A DNA stretch of 64,000 nucleotides from Streptomyces sp. YIM 130001 (GTDB taxonomy: Bacteria; Actinomycetota; Actinomycetes; Streptomycetales; Streptomycetaceae), in NCBI RefSeq assembly GCF_003574445.1, contig NZ_KZ984552.1, forward strand, positions 186,001-250,000, given 5' to 3'. The notes beneath the pieces are model-generated. The model did not search any database. It was not told where the DNA came from and was given only the letters and a program-made list of their open reading frames with translations. The position numbers and the translations under genes are program-made. Below are positions 55,538 through 64,000 of this stretch, in pieces; within the stretch, counting starts at the first letter, position 1, and each line of letters opens with the position of its first letter.

Positions 55538-55672
55538 ATGCGCGCCATCGTCGCGGCAGCAGTCGGTCTGGTCGCCGCGTTCGCCCTGGTCCTGACGATC
55601 ACGGCCGTGGGTGCGCCGCCCGGCGAGACATCGCCCGAACCGCTGCTGACCACCGTGCCCGAGCACCCGTAG
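55538..55672 (+). CDS. 44-residue SPW_0924-type small protein
   Basis: A tiny gene with a gggagg ribosome site five bases before ATG 55538. The product is one transmembrane helix or uncleaved signal (RAIVAAAVGLVAAFALVLTI) plus a short exported tail (APPGETSPEPLLTTVPEHP). This pattern matches the short SPW_0924 family of Streptomyces (from memory). It ends 14 bp before the DUF3068 gene, so the two are probably cotranscribed. Function unknown. Confidence 0.75.
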   Translation: MRAIVAAAVGLVAAFALVLTITAVGAPPGETSPEPLLTTVPEHP

Positions 55673-55686
55673 GGAGGGCCGACGCG

Positions 55687-56691
55687 ATGCGCCGCAAGGC
55701 CAGTCTGATCCTGCTCGCGTTCGCCGTGTTCTTCACGGCGCTCTCACCCTTGATGCGCTGGTACGCCTTCCCCCGGCTGGCCAAGATCCCGCCGAGTCAG
55801 TACCAGACCATGGTGCTCGAGGCGAAACCCGCGACGCTGGTCGACTACGGCACGATGAAGCCGAAGAAGGTCGACAGGCTGACCATCGTGCAGACCCTCA
55901 AGGGCAATGTGGAGGAGTCCGAGAAGATCGAGAGGTCCGCGGACCGCGACGTGGTCGTCTGGGACGCCCAGACCTACGTCGAGGGCCCCGACAAGAAGAT
56001 GGTCTCCAGGATCCCCGAGCGCTACATCTTCGACGCCCACAGCCAGGACCCCGTGCACGCCACCGGGGAGTCGGCGGACGGACACCCGGTCAAGCGCGAG
56101 GGCATCGAGTTCAAGTGGCCGTTCCTGACCGAGAAGCGCGACTACACCTACTTCGACGCGCGCACCCGCACCTCGGCGCCCATCCACTACAAGGGGGAGC
56201 AGACGTTCCGCGGCGTCGACGTCTACTACTTCGAGCAGACCGTGCCGTGGACGAAGGTCGACTTCCCCAGCGTGATGCCCGTGAAGGGCATCAACCCCAA
56301 GACGCTGGAAAAGGAGTCGGGCACCACCATGTGGTACACGACGGTCCGCAAGTTCTGGGTCGAGCCCACCACCGGCGCTCCCGTCTACGGCGAGGAAGAG
56401 CACAAGGAGGAGATGCGCGGCGGCACCCTGATCGGAGAGGGACGCGACAAGGTCACCGCGTTCTCCGGACATGTGAAGATGCGCGAGGACTTCATCGAGT
56501 CCACGGTCGACCTGGTGAAGTCGCAGCGGGTTCTGGTGCTGCTCCTCACCGGCTATCTGCCGTGGGGCTTCCTCGTACTCGGCGCCGGCCTGCTCGCCCT
56601 GTCCCTGGTCCTGGAGGCACGCAGCCGCCGTCCCGGCGATCCGCCGGCCGATCCCGACCGAAGTCCGAAACCGGAACCTGCGGCCGTCTGA
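55687..56691 (+). CDS. DUF3068 / PorA-family exported protein
   Basis: A 334-residue membrane protein with an N-terminal helix (KASLILLAFAVFFTALSPLM), a large extracytoplasmic domain, and a C-terminal helix (VLVLLLTGYLPWGFLVLGAG) ending in a short basic tail. The family string YGEEEHKEEM and the region VDVYYFEQTVPWTKV are typical of DUF3068 proteins (sometimes called porin PorA family). ATG 55687 follows agggagg; the frame extends upstream but crosses the SPW_0924-like gene in another frame. Function not established. It converges on hrpB with 24 bp between. Confidence 0.85.
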   Translation: MRRKASLILLAFAVFFTALSPLMRWYAFPRLAKIPPSQYQTMVLEAKPATLVDYGTMKPKKVDRLTIVQTLKGNVEESEKIERSADRDVVVWDAQTYVEGPDKKMVSRIPERYIFDAHSQDPVHATGESADGHPVKREGIEFKWPFLTEKRDYTYFDARTRTSAPIHYKGEQTFRGVDVYYFEQTVPWTKVDFPSVMPVKGINPKTLEKESGTTMWYTTVRKFWVEPTTGAPVYGEEEHKEEMRGGTLIGEGRDKVTAFSGHVKMREDFIESTVDLVKSQRVLVLLLTGYLPWGFLVLGAGLLALSLVLEARSRRPGDPPADPDRSPKPEPAAV

Positions 56692-56715
56692 CCGACCACC
56701 TCACGTCGGCACCGA

Positions 56716-59241
56716 TCAGCCGCGACCGCGCCCTTCCAGCCGCGCCTTCGTGAACCTGGTCGCCTCCGCCTCGGCCGGATTCTCCGGCCAGGGATGCTTG
56801 GGGTAACGGCCACGCAACTCCGCCCGCACCCCGCGGTAGCCGTCGCGCCAGAACGACGCCAGATCCGCGGTGACGGCCGCCGGCCGACCGGCGGGCGACA
56901 GCAGATGCACGACGACCGCGACCCCGGCGACGCGTGGCGTCACCGCCAGACCGAACATCTCCTGCAGCTTCACCGCGAGCACCGGTGCCTGCGGGTCGGC
57001 GTAGTCGAGGTGGATCCGTGAACCGCTCGGCACCTCGATCCGCTCCGGCGCCAGTTCATCCAGCCGCACCGCGTCACCCGTCGCCCAGGGCAGCAGACGC
57101 CGCAGCGCCTGACCGGCATCGATCCGCGCCAGGTCCGCCCGGCGCCGGGCCCGGCCGAGTTCCGGCTCCAACCAGTCGTCCACGCGCGCGTGGAGCGCGT
57201 CCTGCGATACGTCCGGCCAGGGCTCCCCGATCTGCCGGTGCAGGAACGCCAGCCGCCGGCGCAGCTCCGCCGCCTCCCGGGACCAGCGCAACAGCCCGAG
57301 ACCCTCGACCCGGAGACCCTCCACGAGGGCCGCCCGCACGCGCCCGGCGCCGGGGTCGTCGAGCGGGCGTACGGTCAACTCCACCGCGCCCAGCCGGGTC
57401 ACCCGCCGGGCCAGCACATCGCCGTCGGCCCAGGCCACCTCCCGGACCTCCTCGTACAGCGCACCCGCGGCGGAGCGGGCGATGTCCTCGTCGACCACGG
57501 CACCGAGCCGCACGCGCGCGTGCGGGCTGCCCGTCGGTCGGTCGGCCACGGCCACCGCGATCCACGGGGAGCCGTGCAGTGCGGAACCGGAGGCGACTTC
57601 CGCGCCGGTGCCGGACACCATCAGATGGCCGCCGCCCCGGCGCCGGGCCAGCCGCTCCGGGAAGGCCAGCGAGACCACGAGCCCGACCGTCCGGTCGTCG
57701 GCCGGTCCGGACCCCGTACGGTCTGCGCCCCCGCCGGCGCTCGCCAGGTTCGATTCCAGGCGGCGGGTCTCCGTGCGCCAGCGGCTGCCGTAGGCGTCGC
57801 GGGCCGCGCGGGCCGTGCGCAGGCAGGACGCCAGGTCGTCGCCGTACTCGCGCGGTGGTTCCTCGCTGAGCAGGGCGACCACTTCGGCGGCGCGGCGTGC
57901 ACCCACCTCGCGCGAACCGTCCAGGAGCGCCCGCGCGAGCCGCGGATGCAGACCCAACCGGGCCATGCGCAGGCCCCGTTCGGTGACCCGGCCCGTCTCG
58001 TCCACCGCTCCGACCGTCGCGAGCGTCTCGCGCGCCGCGGCCATCGCGCCGGCCGGCGGTGGGTCGAGCAGCGCAAGGCCCGAGGCATCCGGCTCGCCCC
58101 AGCAGGCGGCCTGCAGAGCGAACGCGGTCAGATCGGCGACCCGGATCTCCGGCAGCGGGAAGCGCGCGAGCCGGCCGTCCTCGGCCTCGGTCCAGCAGCG
58201 GTAGACAGCGCCGGGTGCCTCGCGGCCCGCCCGCCCCGCGCGCTGACGCCCGGCCGCCGCCGACGCCCGCACCGTGGTCAGCGCGCTCAGCCCGCGGGCG
58301 TGGTCGGTACGGGGTTCCCGGGCGAGGCCCGAGTCCACCACGATCCGTACGCCCGGCACGGTCAGGCTCGACTCAGCCACCGACGTGGCCAGGACCACCC
58401 GCCGCCGCTGCGACGGAGTGAGCACCGCGTCCTGTACGGCGGCCGGCGCCCGCCCGTGCACCTGGAGCACATCGACGCCGGCCGGCGCCCCCAACTGCCC
58501 GGCGACCCGCCCGATCTCGCCGACGCCGGGCAGGAAGCAGAGCACGTCGCCCTCCCGCTCGGCCAGCGCCCTGCGGACCACCGAGGCGACATGCGTCAGC
58601 AGCGCCGGATCCACCCGCATCCCGTGCGGCGGCCGCACCGGCCTGACCGGCGGTGCCCAGACCACCTCCACCGGATGAGCGACCCCCGCCGCCTCGACCA
58701 CCGCAACGTCCCCGAGCAGCCGCGCCCACCCCTCGGCGTCCGTCGTCGCCGACGCCGCCACCAGCTGCAGCTCGGGCCGCAGCGCTTCGCGCACGTCGAG
58801 CAGGAAAGCGGCCACCGTGTCGGCATCCAGATGCCGCTCGTGGCACTCGTCCAGGACGACGGTGTCCACGCCCGCCAACTCCTGGTCCCGCTGCAGCCGT
58901 TGCAACAGCACACCGGTCGTGACGACCTCGACGCGAGTGCGGGGCCCGATCGAACGCTCGCCGCGCACTGTGAAGCCGACGCTCTCACCGACCCGCTCAC
59001 CGAGCAGCCAGGCCATCCGCCGGGCCGCGGCGCGCGCCGCGATCCGCCGCGGCTCGGCGACGACCACCCGGCGGGCCGGCCCGGCGCCGACCAGACCGGC
59101 CAACTCCAGCGGCACCAGCGTCGTCTTGCCGGTCCCGGGCGGTGCGCACAGCACGGCGCCGCCACCGTCGTCGAGCGCCGCGCGCAGAGCGGGCAGCGCA
59201 CTGCGTACGGGCAGCCGGTCGAGGTCGTCGTAGCGGATCAC
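56716..59241 (-). CDS. hrpB: ATP-dependent helicase HrpB
   Basis: An 841-residue DEAH-box helicase. Walker A is APPGTGKTTLVPLELAG, motif Ia VVVAEPRRIAARAAARRMAW, motif II DECHERHLDADTV, motif III SATTDAEGWARLLG, motif V/VI QRAGRAGREAPGAVYRCW. The helicase-associated and HrpB C-terminal domains are present (DYADPQAPVLAVKLQEMFGL). The length matches the family (about 820-850). It unwinds nucleic acid; the cellular role in bacteria is not clear. Transcribed with the methyltransferase gene upstream (55 bp gap). Confidence 0.96.
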   Translation of the reverse strand: MIRYDDLDRLPVRSALPALRAALDDGGGAVLCAPPGTGKTTLVPLELAGLVGAGPARRVVVAEPRRIAARAAARRMAWLLGERVGESVGFTVRGERSIGPRTRVEVVTTGVLLQRLQRDQELAGVDTVVLDECHERHLDADTVAAFLLDVREALRPELQLVAASATTDAEGWARLLGDVAVVEAAGVAHPVEVVWAPPVRPVRPPHGMRVDPALLTHVASVVRRALAEREGDVLCFLPGVGEIGRVAGQLGAPAGVDVLQVHGRAPAAVQDAVLTPSQRRRVVLATSVAESSLTVPGVRIVVDSGLAREPRTDHARGLSALTTVRASAAAGRQRAGRAGREAPGAVYRCWTEAEDGRLARFPLPEIRVADLTAFALQAACWGEPDASGLALLDPPPAGAMAAARETLATVGAVDETGRVTERGLRMARLGLHPRLARALLDGSREVGARRAAEVVALLSEEPPREYGDDLASCLRTARAARDAYGSRWRTETRRLESNLASAGGGADRTGSGPADDRTVGLVVSLAFPERLARRRGGGHLMVSGTGAEVASGSALHGSPWIAVAVADRPTGSPHARVRLGAVVDEDIARSAAGALYEEVREVAWADGDVLARRVTRLGAVELTVRPLDDPGAGRVRAALVEGLRVEGLGLLRWSREAAELRRRLAFLHRQIGEPWPDVSQDALHARVDDWLEPELGRARRRADLARIDAGQALRRLLPWATGDAVRLDELAPERIEVPSGSRIHLDYADPQAPVLAVKLQEMFGLAVTPRVAGVAVVVHLLSPAGRPAAVTADLASFWRDGYRGVRAELRGRYPKHPWPENPAEAEATRFTKARLEGRGRG

Positions 59242-59296
59242 GCCCCAAGTCTCCCGGACACCGCGTCCGCACCGACGGCCGACGGTCGCGCACGGT

Positions 59297-60184
59297 TCAG
59301 CCCGTGGCCGCGTCCGGTCGTTCGCAGACGAAGATCGCCGTGCCGGGGATCAGCCGGCCGCGCAGCGGCGACCAGCCGCCCCACTCCTGCGTGTTCCACT
59401 CGGGCCACTCCGGTTCCACCAGGTCCACAAGCCGGAAACCGCCCGCGACCACGTCGCGCACCCAGTCACCGGTCGTCCGGTGGTGTTCCACGTACACAGC
59501 CTGCCCCTGCTCGTCCTGCTCGACGTAGGGGACCCGGTCGAAGTACGAGGCACCGATCGAGAGCCCCTCCGGCCCGGGCTCGTCCGGGAACGCCCACCGG
59601 ATGGGATGCGACACCGAGAACACGAACCGTCCGCCGGGCCGCAGCACCCGGCGCACCTCGCGCAGCACCAGCGCCGCATCGGCCACGAAGGGCAGTGCCC
59701 CGTACGCCGAGCACGCCAGGTCGAAGGAGCCGTCCGCGAACGGCAGCGCACCCGCGTCGGCCTGCACGAGCCCCACCGCGAGGTCACGGCTCGAGAGGTC
59801 GTCGATCCGCAGGGCGTGCTGCAGCTGCCGGTGCGAGAGGTCGAGCGCCACCGGCACCGCACCCTGGGCGGCGAGCCACCGCGAGCACTGCGCCGCCCCC
59901 GCGCCGATCTCCAGGACCCGGCGGCCGTCCAGCTCCTCGGCCGGCCCGAGCAGGCCGGCCTCCACCTCGTCCAGACCCTCCGGGCCCCACACGAAACGGT
60001 CGTCGCCGAGGAAGGTGCCGTGCTCCTGCTGGTAGTCGTCGGCGTTCCCGTCCCACCAGCCGCGGTTGGCCCGGCTGCTCTCGGTGACGCCGGCGGCACG
60101 CCGGGTCGCCACGGTCCCGTCGGCCTCCGTGTGCGCGAGGGGCGTCTGTTCGTGCGTCTCGGGCTCTTGGATGATCGGCTCCAT
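59297..60184 (-). CDS. class I SAM-dependent methyltransferase
   Basis: A 295-residue methyltransferase. After a variable N-terminus, the Rossmann fold has motif I VLEIGAGAAQCSRWLAAQG, motif II VALDLSHRQLQHALRID, motif III-IV QADAGALPFADGSFDLACSA and VLREVRRVLRPGGRFVFSVS. ATG 60184 (MEPIIQEPETH) is chosen; the longer frame upstream is not family-like. Close to Methyltransf_11 proteins; the substrate is unknown. Confidence 0.9.
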   Translation of the reverse strand: MEPIIQEPETHEQTPLAHTEADGTVATRRAAGVTESSRANRGWWDGNADDYQQEHGTFLGDDRFVWGPEGLDEVEAGLLGPAEELDGRRVLEIGAGAAQCSRWLAAQGAVPVALDLSHRQLQHALRIDDLSSRDLAVGLVQADAGALPFADGSFDLACSAYGALPFVADAALVLREVRRVLRPGGRFVFSVSHPIRWAFPDEPGPEGLSIGASYFDRVPYVEQDEQGQAVYVEHHRTTGDWVRDVVAGGFRLVDLVEPEWPEWNTQEWGGWSPLRGRLIPGTAIFVCERPDAATG

Positions 60185-60571
60185 CGTCGTACTCTTCGCT
60201 CGAAACCGGCGGCCGCGGACCGCTGTGGGGCACAGGGGAGCGGGTGCCGCATGCCGTTCGCAGCGGGCGTCGCGAGTGACCTGTGCCGGGTATGCGGCGA
60301 TCCGCCCCGGGTGTGCGCCTTCGCGCATTGACCCTGCCCGACGGCCCCCGTATGCTACAAGTTGCGCTGCGGGCCTGCGCTCCTCAGACATAGCAGGGCG
60401 CGCTCGCATCTGTTGTATGTCCCCTCGGTCGTCGAGGCGCTCATGGACTTTCCCGGGATTTCTTCCCTGGCGGGACCGCGCCTTTCACGCTGTCCGGCTT
60501 CTGCAGAGCGAAACGGGCTCCCGGCGTAGCAGTACCTACGACTCACCGTCCGTACCGGAGCCCTTTCCCAC
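60185..60571. other. regulatory region and long leader of rpsA
   Basis: 387 bp between divergent genes. It contains the rpsA promoter (60328-60356) and a predicted leader of about 210 bases rich in potential pairing (for example ggtcgtcgaggcgctc and cccgggatttcttccctggcggg). No known ribosomal-protein leader motif was recognised. The part near 60185-60300 should hold the methyltransferase promoter. No gene is supported. Confidence 0.6.
60328..60356 (+). promoter_or_regulatory. strong sigma70-type promoter of rpsA
   Basis: TTGACC (60328-60333), a 17-bp spacer and TATGCT (60351-60356) fit the HrdB consensus closely. Start near 60363, so the rpsA leader is about 210 bases. Confidence 0.8.
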
Positions 60572-62098
60572 ATGACGAGCAGCACCGAGACCACCGCCAC
60601 CACTCCGCAGGTAGCGGTCAACGACATCGGTAACGAGGAAGCCTTCCTCGCCGCGATCGACGAGACGATCAAGTACTTCAACGACGGCGACATCGTCGAC
60701 GGCGTCATCGTGAAGGTCGACCGGGACGAGGTCCTGCTCGACATCGGTTACAAGACCGAAGGCGTCATCCCCTCCCGAGAGCTTTCGATCAAGCACGACG
60801 TCGACCCCAACGAGGTCGTCGCCGTGGGCGATGAGATCGAGGCCCTGGTTCTCCAGAAGGAGGACAAGGAAGGCCGTCTCATCCTGTCCAAGAAGCGCGC
60901 TCAGTACGAGCGTGCCTGGGGCACGATCGAGAAGATCAAGGAAGAGGACGGGATCGTCACCGGTACCGTCATCGAGGTCGTCAAGGGTGGTCTCATCCTC
61001 GACATCGGCCTCCGTGGCTTCCTGCCGGCCTCCCTCGTCGAGATGCGCCGCGTCCGCGACCTCCAGCCCTACGTGGGCAAGGAGCTCGAGGCCAAGATCA
61101 TCGAGCTGGACAAGAACCGCAACAACGTGGTCCTGTCCCGCCGTGCCTGGCTCGAGCAGACCCAGAGCGAGGTCCGCCAGACCTTCCTCACGACCCTGCA
61201 GAAGGGCCAGGTCCGCTCCGGCGTCGTTTCCTCGATCGTCAACTTCGGTGCGTTCGTGGACCTCGGTGGCGTCGACGGTCTCGTCCACGTCTCCGAGCTC
61301 TCCTGGAAGCACATCGACCACCCGTCCGAGGTCGTCGAGGTCGGCCAGGAAGTCACCGTCGAGGTTCTCGACGTGGACATGGACCGCGAGCGTGTCTCCC
61401 TGTCGCTCAAGGCGACGCAGGAAGACCCGTGGCAGCAGTTCGCCCGGACGCACCAGATCGGTCAGGTCGTCCCCGGCAAGGTCACCAAGCTCGTCCCGTT
61501 CGGCGCGTTCGTCCGCGTCGACGAGGGCATCGAGGGCCTGGTGCACATCTCCGAGCTGGCCGAGCGCCACGTGGAGATCCCGGAGCAGGTCGTCCAGGTC
61601 AACGACGAGATCTTCGTCAAGGTCATCGACATCGACCTCGAGCGCCGTCGCATCAGCCTCTCGCTGAAGCAGGCCAACGAGGCCTTCGGTGCCGACCCGT
61701 CCGTCGTCGAGTTCGACCCGACGCTGTACGGCATGGCCGCGTCCTACGACGACCAGGGCAACTACATCTACCCGGAGGGCTTCGACCCCGAGACCAACGA
61801 CTGGCTCGAGGGTTACGAGACCCAGCGCGAGGCCTGGGAGACCCAGTACGCCGAGGCGCAGCAGCGCTTCGAGCAGCACCAGGCCCAGGTCATCAAGTCC
61901 CGCGAGGCCGACGCCCAGGCCGAGGCCGAGGGTGCGGCCGCGCCCACCGGTGGTGCGGCTCCGGCCGCGTCCGGCGGCAGCGGTGGCGGTGGCGGCGGCG
62001 GTTCGTACTCCTCGGAGACCACGGACAACTCCGGTGCCCTCGCGTCCGACGAGGCCCTTGCCGCGCTCCGCGAGAAGCTCGCGGGCGGCCAGAGCTGA
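60572..62098 (+). CDS. rpsA: 30S ribosomal protein S1
   Basis: A 508-residue translation-initiation protein. Four S1 (OB-fold) domains lie at about 36-105, 122-188, 207-277 and 294-365; examples are GDIVDGVIVKVDRDEVLLDI, GTVIEVVKGGLILDIGLRGF, GVVSSIVNFGAFVDLGGVDG and GKVTKLVPFGAFVRVDEGIE. Escherichia coli S1 has six domains; four is normal in actinobacteria. The tail (about 440-490) is Ala/Gln/Gly-rich with a GGGGGG run. ATG 60572 has cggag upstream. Core gene with a strong promoter and a strong terminator. Confidence 0.98.
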   Translation: MTSSTETTATTPQVAVNDIGNEEAFLAAIDETIKYFNDGDIVDGVIVKVDRDEVLLDIGYKTEGVIPSRELSIKHDVDPNEVVAVGDEIEALVLQKEDKEGRLILSKKRAQYERAWGTIEKIKEEDGIVTGTVIEVVKGGLILDIGLRGFLPASLVEMRRVRDLQPYVGKELEAKIIELDKNRNNVVLSRRAWLEQTQSEVRQTFLTTLQKGQVRSGVVSSIVNFGAFVDLGGVDGLVHVSELSWKHIDHPSEVVEVGQEVTVEVLDVDMDRERVSLSLKATQEDPWQQFARTHQIGQVVPGKVTKLVPFGAFVRVDEGIEGLVHISELAERHVEIPEQVVQVNDEIFVKVIDIDLERRRISLSLKQANEAFGADPSVVEFDPTLYGMAASYDDQGNYIYPEGFDPETNDWLEGYETQREAWETQYAEAQQRFEQHQAQVIKSREADAQAEAEGAAAPTGGAAPAASGGSGGGGGGGSYSSETTDNSGALASDEALAALREKLAGGQS

Positions 62099-62132
62099 CG
62101 GCTGAACGCCGGCGGTAGCCAGTAGCACGCTG

Positions 62133-62164
62133 AGGCCCGCACCCTTGAAGGGTGCGGGCCTTTG
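62133..62164 (+). terminator. rho-independent terminator of rpsA
   Basis: aggcccgcaccc (62133-62144) pairs with gggtgcgggcct (62150-62161) around ttgaa, followed by a short T run (tttg). Confidence 0.9.
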
Positions 62165-62309
62165 TGCTGCCCGCCGCCGGGCCTCGTGCGGCCCGTCACC
62201 ACCGCGTCGGCGTACAACTCCCGTGTGGTGTGCGCGCGATGACGGCCGGCGGGAATGCGGGCGGATCGCTCCGTGTTCTTCGGGGGGAACACGAGGAGGA
62301 GCGGTCACA

Positions 62310-63248
62310 GTGCTTGATCCCAAGAGTTTGTACGCATGGGAGCCGAAGGGCCTCGCCGTCGTCGACATGGCGCTGGCGCAGGACTCGGCCGGACTCGTCA
62401 TGCTCTACCACTTCGACGGATACATCGACGCGGGGGAGACGGGCGACCAGATCGTCGACAAGCTGCGGGACTCGCTCCCCGGTCAGGTCGTCGCGACCTT
62501 CGACCACGACCGGCTGATCGACTACCGGGCCCGCCGTCCGCTGCTCACCTTCGAGCGCGACAGCTGGACCGACTACGAGGTGCCGGAGCTCACGGTGCGG
62601 CTGGTGCAGGACGCCACGGGCGCTCCGTTCCTGCTGCTGTCGGGGCCCGAACCGGATGTCGAGTGGGAGCGGTTCGCCAGGGCCGTGGAGCAGATCGTGG
62701 AGCGGCTCGGAGTGCGTCTCGCCGTCAACTTCCAAGGTGTGCCCATGGGGGTACCGCACACGCGGCCCGTCGGGCTCACCCCGCACGGCAACCGCACGGA
62801 CCTCGTCCCCGGGCACCGCAGCCCCTTCGACGAGGCGCAGGTGCCGGGCAGCGCGGCGGCCCTCATCGAGTACCGCCTGATCGAGGCCGGACACGACGTG
62901 CTCGGGGTGGCCGCCCACGTGCCGCACTACATCGCACGCTCCGCCTACCCTGATGCCGCCTTGACCGTGCTCGACGCCGTCACGTCCGCGACCGGACTGG
63001 TGCTGCCCTCGGCGGCGCACGCGCTGCGCACCGAGGCGCACCGCACGCAGACCGAGATCGACCGCCAGATCCAGGAGGGCGACGAGGAGTTGGTGTCCAT
63101 GGTCCAGGGCCTGGAGCACCAGTACGACGCCGCCGCCGGTGCCGAGTCGCGGGGGAACATGCTCGCCGAACCGGTCGACATCCCGTCCGCGGACGAGATC
63201 GGCCGCGAGTTCGAGCGCTTCCTGGCCGAGCGGGAGGGCGACGCCTGA
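62310..63248 (+). CDS. PAC2-family protein
   Basis: A 312-residue protein of the proteasome assembly chaperone 2 family (actinobacterial branch). Conserved strings are [60 protein letters not shown] and [19 protein letters not shown]. The C-terminal third has helices ([20 protein letters not shown]). GTG 62310 has gaggagg ten bases upstream and starts at the family boundary. The cellular role in Streptomyces is unknown; these proteins occur in actinobacteria that have 20S proteasomes. Confidence 0.92.
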   Translation: MLDPKSLYAWEPKGLAVVDMALAQDSAGLVMLYHFDGYIDAGETGDQIVDKLRDSLPGQVVATFDHDRLIDYRARRPLLTFERDSWTDYEVPELTVRLVQDATGAPFLLLSGPEPDVEWERFARAVEQIVERLGVRLAVNFQGVPMGVPHTRPVGLTPHGNRTDLVPGHRSPFDEAQVPGSAAALIEYRLIEAGHDVLGVAAHVPHYIARSAYPDAALTVLDAVTSATGLVLPSAAHALRTEAHRTQTEIDRQIQEGDEELVSMVQGLEHQYDAAAGAESRGNMLAEPVDIPSADEIGREFERFLAEREGDA

Positions 63249-63305
63249 AGCCGTCCAGGGATATTTCCGGGGCGAACCCCATGGGCAGCCCCGGAGCCCA
63301 GGGCC

Positions 63306-63311
63306 TAAGCT
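63306..63311 (+). promoter_or_regulatory. -10 element TAAGCT for leaderless coaE mRNA
   Basis: TAAGCT ends seven bases before ATG 63319, with no ribosome site, as in the chorismate mutase gene. Confidence 0.55.
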
Positions 63312-63318
63312 GCCGGTC

Positions 63319-63933
63319 ATGCTGAAGGTGGGCCTGACCGGCGGAATCGGCGCCGGCAAGAGCGAGGTGTCCGGGCTGCTCGACTCCTACGGAGCGGTCC
63401 TCGTCGACGCCGACCGCATCGCCCGCGAGGTGGTGGAGCCGGGCACGCCCGGCCTGGCGGCGGTCGTCGAGGCGTTCGGCGACGACATCCTCACCCCTGA
63501 GGGCGCACTGGACCGGCCCCGGCTCGGATCCGTCGTCTTCGCCGATCCCGAGCAGCTCGCCGTACTGAACGGGATCGTGCATCCGCTGGTCGGTGCGCGG
63601 TCCGCGGAGCTCGAGGCGGCAGCGCCGCAGAACGCCGTCGTCGTGCACGACGTACCGCTGCTCGCCGAGAACGGCCTGGCACCCCTCTACGACCTGGTGA
63701 TCGTCGTCGACGCCTCGCCCGACACCCAGCTGCACCGCCTGGTGCGGCTGCGCGGTATGAGCGAGCAGGACGCGCGGGCCCGGATGGCCGCCCAGGCGGA
63801 CCGGGAGAAGCGGCTCGCCGTGGCGGATGTCGTGATCGACAACGACGGACCGCTCGAGGCTCTGGAGCCGCAGGTGCGAGCCGTCTGGGAGGACCTCGTC
63901 CAGCAGGCCAGGTCCGGCCCGTCGAGCGCGTAG
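63319..63933 (+). CDS. coaE: dephospho-CoA kinase
   Basis: A 204-residue enzyme performing the last step of CoA synthesis. It starts [20 protein letters not shown] (P-loop), then [40 protein letters not shown] and [20 protein letters not shown]. The C-terminal segment ([20 protein letters not shown]) is typical. It lacks the long C-terminal GrpB-like extension seen in mycobacteria. Apparently leaderless. Confidence 0.97.
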   Translation: MLKVGLTGGIGAGKSEVSGLLDSYGAVLVDADRIAREVVEPGTPGLAAVVEAFGDDILTPEGALDRPRLGSVVFADPEQLAVLNGIVHPLVGARSAELEAAAPQNAVVVHDVPLLAENGLAPLYDLVIVVDASPDTQLHRLVRLRGMSEQDARARMAAQADREKRLAVADVVIDNDGPLEALEPQVRAVWEDLVQQARSGPSSA

Positions 63934-63987
63934 GAATAGCGCTCGGGACCTGGCGGTTGAAGGGGGCACTCAAGGAAGGACGAGACT

Positions 63988-64000
63988 GTGTCCAAGAGCT
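63988..64000 (+). CDS. start of an unidentified gene (truncated by window end)
   Basis: Only GTG 63988 and three further codons (SKS) are inside the window, after a good ribosome site (aaggaagga). In Streptomyces the gene after coaE often encodes a TPR protein (from memory); nothing here tests that. Confidence 0.45.

Noticed and set aside
60536..62401. 621-codon open frame antisense to rpsA
   Set aside because: The protein is a low-complexity mirror of the S1 repeats (Asp/Leu/Val-rich). rpsA on the + strand is unambiguous.

Overview
The window is a high-GC actinobacterial chromosome segment that is almost certainly from Streptomyces or a close relative. Third codon positions are strongly GC, starts are often GTG or TTG, neighbouring genes often overlap by ATGA/GTGA, several genes look leaderless, and secreted proteins carry Tat or lipoprotein signals. 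The block pyk - tRNA-Leu(CAA) - pdtaR - livFGMHK - PaaI thioesterase - FdhF-like - polA - rpsA - PAC2 - coaE is the typical Streptomyces core order (from memory; not searched). No prophage, insertion sequence, CRISPR array or rRNA operon was seen.

Region 1 (1-19.4 kb) is accessory and mostly degradative. It starts with a minus-strand carbohydrate ABC operon (binding lipoprotein, two permeases, 2-hydroxyacid dehydrogenase) behind a DeoR-HTH/LacI-type regulator with nearby palindromes. Next come an ankyrin/HEAT protein, an HExxH protein with a zinc ribbon, a secreted trypsin, a membrane protein and a secreted tripeptidyl aminopeptidase. A NarL-type two-component pair then precedes a Tat-exported GH101 endo-alpha-N-acetylgalactosaminidase, which converges on a GH35 beta-galactosidase divergent from an AraC regulator. 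Together these look like an O-glycan-using locus.

Region 2 (19.4-26.1 kb) holds a chorismate mutase, a secreted PQQ-type sugar dehydrogenase and a secreted LIP-family lipase. It also holds a three-gene operon whose enzymes match L-carnitine conversion to glycine betaine: carnitine dehydrogenase, BKACE cleavage enzyme and betainyl-CoA thioesterase. Upstream lies an unusual regulator carrying both an XRE-type and a TetR-type DNA-binding domain.

Region 3 (26.3-36.4 kb) has aminopeptidase N, a LysR regulator, a small membrane protein overlapping a Tat multicopper oxidase with a His-rich insert, a 16-copy 14/15-bp tandem repeat, a PLP decarboxylase/N-hydroxylase pair resembling DesA/DesB but without DesC/DesD, and a SIMPL protein.

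Region 4 (36.5-64 kb) is the core block. It includes pyruvate kinase, a small membrane protein, and a LAGLIDADG-type protein beside tRNA-Leu(CAA) that contains a TTA codon. These are followed by pdtaR, the complete branched-chain amino acid ABC operon with an attenuator-like hairpin after the binding-protein gene, a thioesterase, an FdhF/YdeP oxidoreductase, DNA polymerase I, a secreted lytic transglycosylase, a DUF3068 protein, HrpB helicase, a methyltransferase, ribosomal protein S1 with a good sigma70-type promoter and long leader, a PAC2 protein and dephospho-CoA kinase. Base composition of the + strand changes from C-rich to G-rich around 38-39.6 kb, whichever strand is coding.

The best candidates for something undescribed are the XRE-TetR regulator of the carnitine operon, the orphan decarboxylase/N-hydroxylase module with its tandem repeat and multicopper oxidase neighbours, and the TTA-containing LAGLIDADG gene at tRNA-Leu. 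None is proven to be a new system from sequence alone.
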